A DNA stretch of 46,620 bases from a virus: positions 1 to 46,620 of the IMG/VR virus record IMGVR_UViG_3300047496_000061. One strand, written 5' to 3'. The translations under genes and the position numbers were made by a program. Below the pieces are notes generated by a model. It searched no databases and was not told where the DNA came from. It worked only from the letters and a program-made list of their open reading frames with translations. This document shows, piece after piece, positions 18,501 to 24,826 of this stretch (position 1 is the stretch's first letter; every line of letters begins with the position of its first letter).

Positions 18501-21500
18501 CGGCAGCAAAGCGCGATCAGGCATCATGCCTGGTGTTGGTTGCGGCACCACAGCCGTGCTCTTCTTCGCGCCTTCCTGCTCGGCCTCGGTGCCGCCGAGG
18601 ATCTTCGTCTTGATGTTCTCGGGACGCACGATGTTCTTGTCGCTCGCCAGGTAGTCGATCACGTCCTGCTTGCTTACACGAGTGTCGGGCTTCTTCGCGA
18701 GCGCGGCGGGCGCGGCGGCAACCGGCACCACGGCCGTAGAAGTGTGCGCTCCGCTTGGCATCTCCACCCGCACCGTTGCCCCGGATAACTTCACCCATGC
18801 GTCCCGAGCTTCCTGGCCTAGAGTAGTGTTCTGCTCGTTCGCCCCGCTTATCATCGACATAAAAAAGTCGTTCGCGTAGCGCATCGAGAAGTTGGTCGTA
18901 CCTGGTTCGGTCGCCAAGCGGATAGCACGTTTAGCCCACACACGAACACGAGGCGACACATCGGCCAGCGCGTTGTCGATACTGAGGCCATCCACAGTGA
19001 TGATCCCGCCGCTGTCGTCGTTGAAGCGAATCTCGCCCGCAGCGTCGAGATCTCGTAGTGTGTCGATGGCTCTGAGCGCGAGCGCGTCGCCCGTAATCAT
19101 ATCGCCGATTAAAGTGGCTTCGTGGATGCCCGCCTCACGCATAAAGCCCATCTTCGCGTCACGCCAGTTCACCGATTGCTGCCGCCGGGACGATTCGCGT
19201 GCGTCAAGGATAGCGTCAGCAACCGTGAGCGCGATGCTACTAGGCACTGCGCCTTCCTCGGTGAGCCACTCGTACAACTGCTTACCTTGAACGATGAGCT
19301 TGGCTTCCTCGCCCTCGACGTTGATCGCGTCGCGCCGTTCCTGTAGCTGTTGCTGCACATCCGGCACCGGCTTGCCAATCGTGTCGAGCCAATCCAAAAC
19401 CCCCGACATGGAGATCTCTTCTTTCTTCACGCCCTTCTGCGCCAGGCTGTTGATGAAGCTCTTCCACTGCGCGGCCGGGGCGTTGTTCATCTTCGCCGCC
19501 GCGATCTGCATGGAAAGCACTGAATAGAAAGGGGGTTTCTCGTCAAGCGCCCCTGTCTCGTTGTCGATGGTTTCTTGGTTATAGACTTCACTCGCCACCC
19601 ATGCAGATATAGCTTTGTCGCCGTTGTTGACGGCAGCATTTAAACGATTACGACCGTCGATCACGTCGCCATCTTGACCGACAATAATAGGCGTCTCATT
19701 AGTTGCTTTTTCAGCCGTGGTTTTAAGGGTGATGGGGTCAACGGTCTGCAAAGTCCACTGCTCACCCGCCGCTGCAATTTGTTTTTTGTCTTCTGCTGAT
19801 AGCAGCCCAAAAGAATCTCTCAACTTAAGCGGCTGAAGATACTGGCTAAATTGCTGCCACGACATAGTTTTGACACTCAATTTAGCCTGTGCTAAATTGG
19901 AGTCTATGGAATTCCCACCTGAAACCAAGTTCCTCGACGTGGACGGCTCGCCGGTTGCGATGCTGCCAGGCAACGTGTTCCGCTCACCTGACGGTTCGCC
20001 GTTCGCCAACCCCGGCAAAGCATTCGGCGAGGGCACGCCCATCACACGCGAAGAGTTCGACGCCTTGGCGTCGGCGTAAATCTCTTGCTGCAAGGCGAGA
20101 GACGCCACGTATAGCGGCGAGCCTTCCGGCACGGATCTCGCCACCTTGTAGAGATTGTGCGCGAGCTTCTTCGCCGCCGCCATCTCGGGCGTGATGACCT
20201 GGATCTCGCCGTAGCTCCCATCCGGCAGGCGCACGTTCACCAGCACGTCCGAGTACCCCGAGGGCGAAGGTGCCGCAAAGCGATCCTTGATGCGGCCGGG
20301 CACCACGTAGAAGTTATTCTTGATCGCCTCGATCACCGCAGCCGCATCGGCCGGGCTGTCCACCGTGATCGTGCTGCGCAGCGCATCGAGCAGTTTCTCG
20401 TGCTTGCCTTTGTATTCCTTCACCACCTTCTCGACCGAGCGATCCATCTTCTTCACGCCAGCCGCCCGCGAAGTCGCGCCTAGCGAGGCGGCGATCTTCT
20501 TCACCGTCTTGTTGAACGCAGGCCGGTTCTTCTCGGCCGCTTCGAGGATCGGCCTGATGTTCGGCTCTACCGCAGCGTGCTCTTCGGGCGTGATCTTAAC
20601 TTCCTCTGGAACAGGGTTCGCGGTCAGGAAATCGGCGACGCGCTTTTCCATCGGCGTCTGCTTCATCACGTTCTCGCCGTTGCGGCCCTCGATCTTCGAC
20701 TTGATCTCGCGCCCGTATTTCACATACATCTCTTCGGGCGTAAGGCCGACACGTGCGCCCATCGTGGTGAGAAACGCCGCGTCCATCTTGGCGTACACCT
20801 TGTTCACGTCCGTGGTGAACCGGCCCGCCTTCTCGTGCATCGCGAGGAACTCGTTCTCGACTGCCATGCGCGAGGTGCTGATCGCCTCGTTGAAGTTTTG
20901 CTCGGCCATCACCTGTTCGACAGCCTTTTGCGTTTCCTCGGCGTAGCCCTTGTCCTGCGCTTCCTTCAAGGTCGGCGCATCCGGCGTCACGCGCATGTGC
21001 TGGAATAGCGTTTGTTCCAGGCCCGTGCCCGGCAGCGCGGTCGTCGCCTCGCCGATGGGGATGCGCAGATCGCCCTTCATCGCGATGGCCTCGTGCATCT
21101 GCGCGGCCGTCTCTGGCATTTGGGCGGCGACATCGAAGCCCTTCTCTTGCGCGGCCTGCGCGAAGGTGGCTGCGTCCACGTACACGTGGCCCGATCCATG
21201 TTCCTCGGCTGCGGTCTGCACGAAGGAAGCGAAGTCGGTGGGGCTGCGACGGCGAAGCTCGTCATCCTTGGCGATGTCGAAGAGCTTCTGCATGAGATCG
21301 CTTGCCTGCGTGTTGCGGGCGCTGTCCTGGCGCTCCTGGTGCTTCGCCACGGCCCGGCCGAAGCCAGCGGTCAACACCGACGCCGTAATCGTGGCGATCA
21401 CCGTCTGCGCCTCGGCCTCGGGCAACTCGCTCAAGTAATCCTTGAACGGCTTGTCGGGGTGGACGTTCGCCCACTCGTTGAAGTTCTGCCACGCGGTCGC

Positions 21501-22421
21501 GGCGAGTTCAGTCGGCACCTCGGTCGCGATCTGATGGCCGAGCAGCTTCCAGAAGGGAGCGCTCGCCTTGATGTCTTTGAGCAGCACGCCCATCGGCAGC
21601 AACTCGGTCGCGTACTCCGCCGCCGAATCTTCCAGGCCGTAGGTGAGCGACTGCACAGGCGAGAGGCCAGCATCCAGCCCCTTCGATACCGACTGCCCGC
21701 CCTGGATCGCAGTGCCGGGGATCAGCGCGAATTGCGGGTTGCCAGTGGCGACGGCGAGCGCGACGCCGGGGGCCATGTTGCCGACAGACCTGAAGCCCGA
21801 GCTAATGCCGCCCTCGATCAGATCCTTCGACTGCGGCCCGGCCAACAAGTCGCCGGTCGCCTTCGTCTGCTTGCGGAAATTCTCTAGACCGGCCGCGACG
21901 CGGCGCAGCGGGTTGTCGGGCAGGATCGTGCCCGCCAGCGGGTCGCCAAGGGGCGCTAGGAGCTTCGCCAGCCCTTCGCCCCATCCGTAGATCGCGCTCG
22001 GCAGATCGGCCACAGCGCCCGCCACGGCCGAGCGTGGCATGGCAAGCACGCGCTCGAAGAGACTCAGGTTCTCGGCGTCGTCGTGCGCGAGCTTGGCGAA
22101 CTCAGGGTCGGCCATCTGCCGCGCAAGGATCGGCGACGCGGTGAGAACGCGATTGATCTCGTTGATGCGGGCGCGATCCGCGAGTTCGCCCGTGTCGCCC
22201 GTGACCACCGACACCGGCACGCCGGTCTGCGCGGCGATGTTCTTTTCCTTCGCGGCGGTGTCAGGGTTGACCGGCACGGCCTGGCGCAGCGCCGCGTTGC
22301 GAGCATTGTCGGTCTGCGCCTTGATGCCGTCGATGAAAGAAAAATCGTTCGCACTCGGCGTGGTTTTATCCGGCACGCCGAGCGGCTTCAGGTCGTCAAC
22401 GAAATCGAGATCGCCAGCCAT
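12549..22421 (-). CDS. Giant multidomain virion/ejection protein
   Basis: A 3,290-residue protein. Segments I can see: an N-terminal hydrophobic/helical part (about 180-350); a RelA/SpoT-like segment (about 630-780, with SGYSDVLVNV and GEIQVITPEM...AHNLYK); a ParB-like segment (about 850-950, PIIVGQDGDVIDGRNRL); very acidic repeats (about 1340-1700); a segment with RQIAWTTGAQNAVRYG (about 1860), found in large phage internal proteins; a zinc-protease-like HESGH (about 2054); long charged helices; and a hydrophobic region near the end (about 3130-3190). Such giants are packaged with, or ejected ahead of, the DNA in podoviruses. The start is ATG 22421, with AAGGAT upstream and a TGATG overlap. 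A small gene is nested antisense at 19906-20079. Individual enzymatic activities are inferred. Confidence 0.85.
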   Translation of the reverse strand: MAGDLDFVDDLKPLGVPDKTTPSANDFSFIDGIKAQTDNARNAALRQAVPVNPDTAAKEKNIAAQTGVPVSVVTGDTGELADRARINEINRVLTASPILARQMADPEFAKLAHDDAENLSLFERVLAMPRSAVAGAVADLPSAIYGWGEGLAKLLAPLGDPLAGTILPDNPLRRVAAGLENFRKQTKATGDLLAGPQSKDLIEGGISSGFRSVGNMAPGVALAVATGNPQFALIPGTAIQGGQSVSKGLDAGLSPVQSLTYGLEDSAAEYATELLPMGVLLKDIKASAPFWKLLGHQIATEVPTELAATAWQNFNEWANVHPDKPFKDYLSELPEAEAQTVIATITASVLTAGFGRAVAKHQERQDSARNTQASDLMQKLFDIAKDDELRRRSPTDFASFVQTAAEEHGSGHVYVDAATFAQAAQEKGFDVAAQMPETAAQMHEAIAMKGDLRIPIGEATTALPGTGLEQTLFQHMRVTPDAPTLKEAQDKGYAEETQKAVEQVMAEQNFNEAISTSRMAVENEFLAMHEKAGRFTTDVNKVYAKMDAAFLTTMGARVGLTPEEMYVKYGREIKSKIEGRNGENVMKQTPMEKRVADFLTANPVPEEVKITPEEHAAVEPNIRPILEAAEKNRPAFNKTVKKIAASLGATSRAAGVKKMDRSVEKVVKEYKGKHEKLLDALRSTITVDSPADAAAVIEAIKNNFYVVPGRIKDRFAAPSPSGYSDVLVNVRLPDGSYGEIQVITPEMAAAKKLAHNLYKVARSVPEGSPLYVASLALQQEIYADAKASNSSRVMGVPSPNALPGLANGEPSGERNTLPGSIATGEPSTSRNLVSGGNSIDSNLAQAKLSVKTMSWQQFSQYLQPLKLRDSFGLLSAEDKKQIAAAGEQWTLQTVDPITLKTTAEKATNETPIIVGQDGDVIDGRNRLNAAVNNGDKAISAWVASEVYNQETIDNETGALDEKPPFYSVLSMQIAAAKMNNAPAAQWKSFINSLAQKGVKKEEISMSGVLDWLDTIGKPVPDVQQQLQERRDAINVEGEEAKLIVQGKQLYEWLTEEGAVPSSIALTVADAILDARESSRRQQSVNWRDAKMGFMREAGIHEATLIGDMITGDALALRAIDTLRDLDAAGEIRFNDDSGGIITVDGLSIDNALADVSPRVRVWAKRAIRLATEPGTTNFSMRYANDFFMSMISGANEQNTTLGQEARDAWVKLSGATVRVEMPSGAHTSTAVVPVAAAPAALAKKPDTRVSKQDVIDYLASDKNIVRPENIKTKILGGTEAEQEGAKKSTAVVPQPTPGMMPDRALLPPDFNAHYDVENNQITVVAPDGATQNFDTPSEAISGAKAWQEEQKNLPSLPDDYDYEINDEGQYVVTYEPDDEELDGGPFDTRREAMEAINEHYEQHEGYRGEPSDEQIEEKARELLERDAREIARDYASNSDYANYSFPVAFRPPTYKVVTVKGLPIKDLFTGKETRDHYRVVQLTFEQDMPGDEDVNDTDGSASLEAKGMPKDVDDFWEMYEPDDQETVGPEFADEHAAHEWAKQNVDNARTEPVWIPWDRENYGRRHDPESGDNEGGYDSFDEAHRAMESTREGRYENEVENVEQNIEDYVDMEQYTDLARDALEGEESSEPFWDSAELRQATRVSGWNQPRQVHKPRDALALQHEGSYQSDGGRDYRELPTYIPGIEPFESSDSTHFSTHTGGRTVVWTRLKIHDDNNGVPTGFIEENQSRRGEEGLSKGFRDPALEAEDSRLEAENAALRSDLERIQARNVERQLTFYGTQEGLEAIQRQDLADEANARAALNEGMARRHALGKRIGKVPTAPFVTETKSWAALGLKRALRYFADYNSRQPPEKQVRQIAWTTGAQNAVRYGTKSLADSLKWTKVEGGVEVLAIKDGKTVINKKFNPEELRGLGARPAQEIINDPAQSGEMSTEHLDELNGIGMQAFYGDANGIGPLGKPSIHTIVANQVLKELGVAERTGKIDLTVTEEGKGLDKYEGAPGFKFTPEMESKINAGQKLFQQNRGQISFGSDIKAQKSVITLLENADLSTYIHESGHFYLEVLADMASQPDAPIDVQADMQRVLDWFGIPTLANWNDMKLEDKRPYHERFARGFERYIFEGKAPSIELAGMFSRFRAWMLNVYREITKLNVEVTDEVRGVFDRMLASNDEIVQAEAARSYAPLFKSAAEMGATPDEWKAYQEQAQEATQEAVNLLEGRALRDMKWLSNAKSAVLKKLQKEADSKREAVRSEVTKEVRATPTYAVLRFLTHGELDTKGMTNRERKIAEAFAGMKAKLSIPALKEMYGDGPAAPWRYLNTGKFGTIAAEDGLEPGMVAELFGMTSGDQLVKEILAAEPEDELIDAMTDKRMLERYGDMTDPRVIEEAANAAIHNEVRAKFLATELRALAKATGQKNILVKAAKEFAATLIDRKKIVEIRPAQYTAAEARAGRNAEKTSNLVEKATEKRNQIVNHYAAKAAYDAIDYVEKNVAYLRRVGDSKTIDAGYIEQIQALLERFDLRKITNKDAARRETLAKWVQEQEDKGFTPLIDPELLDESKRTPYKSMTLEEFRGLVDSVKSIEHIGRLKHKLLTAKNQREFEAAVNEIKESIVANAKRKYAERRMTDRGFLVKMGSLFRTATAVHRQFASLVQELDGFKDGGTAWEYFVRSLNEKGAFEAVETEKAAKALIKLFKPFLKGRGVHLGPLAIGDSFIKREYIAETGKSFSREERIGIALNMGNATNRERVLSGENLTPAQLGAILGKMTAEDLGVVRDTWAYLETFWPQIAAKEKRVTGVEPERVQAALAPEIAAAAQKLGVDMGEGGYYPIAYDSLRSEKSSADLNAEVQRQIAQGLYTRSQTARGHTKARSESTGRALRYDFASVVSQHVTQVIHDLAWHEYLLDANRLLRSTAIEHAVKTHYNVEVLTELKKTLTDIAVGNLGSESGTKFFDHLRYGVTISALGLNVFNTLQNLTGITQSMSRIGTKWVLKGALHWAGDAAKFESAVKKMQALDPNMAMRDKTMQREINEMRNKVEGTDSKLTAVLFYLQNKTQLVVDTPTWWGAYEKAMAEDGMDSEKAIALAYQAVVDAQGGGQIKDLSRVMRLPVLKPFTVLMGYFNTTFNNTARAYGRTNFKKPGDIAMFTADMVLLYSLPALLSTLLKAALQGDWDDEEKLLKKILGDQISYLMGMMVGLREMSAGVQEATGTGEGFGYSGPVSAKFFADFYKLGQQIHQGEADAAFWKSLDSVGGTLLHYPSGQINRTVEGIAALSDGRTTNPGAILMGPKQSER
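19870..19899 (+). promoter_or_regulatory. Antisense sigma70 promoter with 9-4-9 palindromic operator
   Basis: TTGACA (19870-19875), 17-base spacer, TAAATT (19893-19898). The spacer and -10 are covered by a perfect palindrome, CAATTTAGC-CTGT-GCTAAATTG (19878-19899). It lies on the strand opposite the giant gene. The same layout, with the palindrome 2 bases after TTGACA, is present at 40328. The predicted transcription start is at or next to the ATG at 19906. Confidence 0.8.
19906..20079 (+). CDS. Nested antisense small protein inside the giant gene
   Basis: A 57-residue ORF, MEFPPETKFLDVDGSPVAML onward, rich in Gly, Pro and acidic residues and ending in a helix (TREEFDALASA). A near-consensus promoter and palindrome precede it so closely that the mRNA would be leaderless or nearly so; GGAG at 19899-19902 would then lie at or before the start site. 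On the other strand this stretch encodes a low-complexity linker (residues about 781-838) between the RelA/SpoT-like and ParB-like segments, as expected if a gene had been inserted in frame. No homologue recognised; function unknown. Confidence 0.65.
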   Translation: MEFPPETKFLDVDGSPVAMLPGNVFRSPDGSPFANPGKAFGEGTPITREEFDALASA

Positions 22422-24283
22422 CACCAATCCTTCTTGCCGGGCGTGCGCGTCATCCACCCCTTCGCAAGCTCGGTAGCCGTCAGCGGTCGGCCTAGCACCT
22501 TCATCGCTTTGGTGTTGGCACTCTGCGCCCAGGTCGGGTCGATGCTCGACAGCTTAACGGGCGAGCCGTCCACCATCACCACGGCCTTCTTCGCTTCGTC
22601 GGATGTCAGCGCACCCACCGGCCGGTCGGTGCCGCTGCCGTAGCCGCCGATGCTCCAAAAGCCCGGCACCTTGGCGGTGTCGTCGAAAGCCTTCTTCGCT
22701 TCTTCCGTGCGCTGCGTCGGCGTGAGCGGTCGGCCGTTGGTCTTGGCGAGCGCTTCTAGCCGCGTGTTCACGTTCTGCTTTAGCAGCACCAAGCGATCCT
22801 TGTCTTCTTCCGACATTCCCTTCTTGTCGGGATTCAGCCCCGCCCGCACCGCCAGCGCTTTGAAAGTGTCGTTGTCGATCCGCGACGCAGCCAGGGCTTC
22901 AGCGCTCTTAGTTAGCTGGTCGTAGTGATTCACCAGCTTCATCGTGTTCTCGTCGCCGATCTGCGTGCGCAGGTTGATGATGTTGTTGCGGTCGCCGTTG
23001 GCATAGGCGATCAGCGTGTCGGGGTCTTGCAGCTTCATAAGCGTCTCGAAGCCGCCTTGCTTCAAAGACAGTTGATTGCGCTGCTCACGTTGCAGTTCGC
23101 GACCTTCGCGCACGAAAGCGCGGCTCTCTCTGGCGGCGCTAATTTGCTCTTCATGCAGCATTTGCTTCCGCTGCTCGTTGCCATCCAACTGCGCCCACGC
23201 GGGCGTCTGCATCACCGCCGCCATCGAAAGCCCCTGCATCCGCATGGTGTTGATCGCCGCCAACCGTCCACTGTCGCGAGCCTTGATCGCCTTGTCGCGC
23301 TCGGCGTCGATCTGATGCAACTGCGTGAGCGCTGCGTCGCGAGCGAAGGTGTCATCCTTGAACAGCTTGCGGATGTTCGCAGCCATCACGTCCACGCTGG
23401 CCGCGTCGTTGTCACCTTTTGGGCCGTTCGTCTGCCACTCAAGCTGTGCGGCATCGCCGCCTACTTTTGCAGCCGTGGCCTTCTTCGCGAACTCGCCGAT
23501 CTCGGCACGCTTCGAGCCGTCGATCTCGGTCTGATATTTCTCGAAGTAAGCCGCCGCCGCCGCAGGGTTGTCTTTAACAAGCGACTGAATCACCTGTTGG
23601 TGAAGCTGCGTGATGTCGGCACCGTTCTTTTTAGTTAGCTGCGCGGGAGTCCAGTTGTGCTCTGCGGCCCAATACGCATTCAGCTTCTTGATCTCGCCGA
23701 TTTGCGAAGGGAGAAAACCGCTTTCCTTCAGCACGGCTTTGCCCTCGGCGTCCACGCCCATCGACACGCCTGGCGTCGCGGCGGCATAGTTGATGGTGTT
23801 GTCTATGACAGCATCGTGATCCCGCGCCTGCCCGATCTCGGTCTGCTCGCTCTCGAACTTCGACATGCTGTGGATAGATTGGATCTGAACGTCCGAGATG
23901 CGCTTTCCGTACAAGCGCTGCTGCTCGGGGTTCATGTTCTCCATGTTCTTCGAGATGCGTTCCTTCCACCACGCGGCCGTCTCGGTGGCGACGCCCTCCG
24001 CGCCAATGCCCTGACGTGTCTTGCGGGCGTTGGCCTCGTAGTCGATATAAGCAGCTTTGTCGGCCGCTTCGTTCCTGAAGAGCACATCCGCGTTCTCGCG
24101 CTGCTCCATCTGGAAAGCGACTTGCGCGAGGCCGGTGCCCGCCGCCACGGTCGCCGCGCCGAACTTCTCCTGCTGCTCGGCCCCCGCATCGAGCAGCGCA
24201 GGCGTGGCGACGCTCTCGACCCGCGCCGTGGGCAGCGCGATCTCTTTTTCGTGCGGCAGTCCGTCGAGCGGGATCGAGGCCAT
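22421..24283 (-). CDS. Internal virion / DNA ejection protein
   Basis: A 620-residue, mostly helical, Gln- and Ala-rich protein with long charged helices (for example RESRAFVREGRELQREQRNQ). It lies between a T7 gp14-like protein and the giant protein, the usual order of podovirus internal core or ejection proteins. No enzymatic motif seen. It overlaps both neighbours by one base (TGATG), indicating tight coupling. Confidence 0.8.
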   Translation of the reverse strand: MASIPLDGLPHEKEIALPTARVESVATPALLDAGAEQQEKFGAATVAAGTGLAQVAFQMEQRENADVLFRNEAADKAAYIDYEANARKTRQGIGAEGVATETAAWWKERISKNMENMNPEQQRLYGKRISDVQIQSIHSMSKFESEQTEIGQARDHDAVIDNTINYAAATPGVSMGVDAEGKAVLKESGFLPSQIGEIKKLNAYWAAEHNWTPAQLTKKNGADITQLHQQVIQSLVKDNPAAAAAYFEKYQTEIDGSKRAEIGEFAKKATAAKVGGDAAQLEWQTNGPKGDNDAASVDVMAANIRKLFKDDTFARDAALTQLHQIDAERDKAIKARDSGRLAAINTMRMQGLSMAAVMQTPAWAQLDGNEQRKQMLHEEQISAARESRAFVREGRELQREQRNQLSLKQGGFETLMKLQDPDTLIAYANGDRNNIINLRTQIGDENTMKLVNHYDQLTKSAEALAASRIDNDTFKALAVRAGLNPDKKGMSEEDKDRLVLLKQNVNTRLEALAKTNGRPLTPTQRTEEAKKAFDDTAKVPGFWSIGGYGSGTDRPVGALTSDEAKKAVVMVDGSPVKLSSIDPTWAQSANTKAMKVLGRPLTATELAKGWMTRTPGKKDW

Positions 24284-24825
24284 CAGGAATTGCTATACCC
24301 AGGGTTGCGAGTCGAGAACCAGCGCGAGGCGACGGTGCCAGCGCTGGTCAGGAGCGAGGTGCCTGCGGCCCTTGATGGGCTTTCCATCGCGGCCCGCACA
24401 CGCAGGAGCTTCGCGTTCGCGTCGTCGTTGCCAGCCCTCACGTTGAAGCCCCACGCTTCCTTCGCCGCGTTCATGGCGATGATGTTGGTGTCGTTGATCC
24501 CGGTCATGTCGGTGTCGGTGAGGATGTTCAGTGGCGAGCCGGAACCGAGATCCACGCCGTTCGCCGCCATCCCCGCGATCTGTGCGCCCTTCACCTGGTT
24601 CGTGCGCAGTTGCGAGTTGACGCTCGCCACCTGGCCGCGCCGGATCGCATCACCGGCCGCAGCACGTTCGAGATCCGCGTTGCTCTCGGTGGCTGCGGCC
24701 TGGATGTTGTATGCGGCGCGATCCGCGATTGACTTCGATGCCGCTGCACCGCCAGATGCGATGCCGCCAGCAACTTGCAGCCCTAACGCTGCGGGTTCGA
24801 GAGATTCGCCTAGACTTTTTGCCAC
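24283..24825 (-). CDS. Internal virion protein, T7 gp14-like
   Basis: A 180-residue protein with an N-terminal Gly/Ala-rich helix (LGLQVAGGIASGGAAASKSI), a middle QVASVNSQLRTNQVKGAQIAG and the conserved turn NGVDLGSGSPLNIL. This pattern matches small virion core proteins that form part of the ejection channel. Order and spacing with the next two genes support this. Confidence 0.8.
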   Translation of the reverse strand: MAKSLGESLEPAALGLQVAGGIASGGAAASKSIADRAAYNIQAAATESNADLERAAAGDAIRRGQVASVNSQLRTNQVKGAQIAGMAANGVDLGSGSPLNILTDTDMTGINDTNIIAMNAAKEAWGFNVRAGNDDANAKLLRVRAAMESPSRAAGTSLLTSAGTVASRWFSTRNPGYSNS

Positions 24826-24826
24826 A

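Noticed and set aside
12549-22421. N4-type virion RNA polymerase, suggested by the similar size of the giant protein
   Set aside because: I could not find T7/N4-like polymerase motifs; the visible segments are RelA/SpoT-like, ParB-like and HExxH-like instead.
23575-23587. Second boxA-like sequence (TCTTTAACAA)
   Set aside because: It lies within the ejection-protein gene on the opposite strand with no promoter or leader context.
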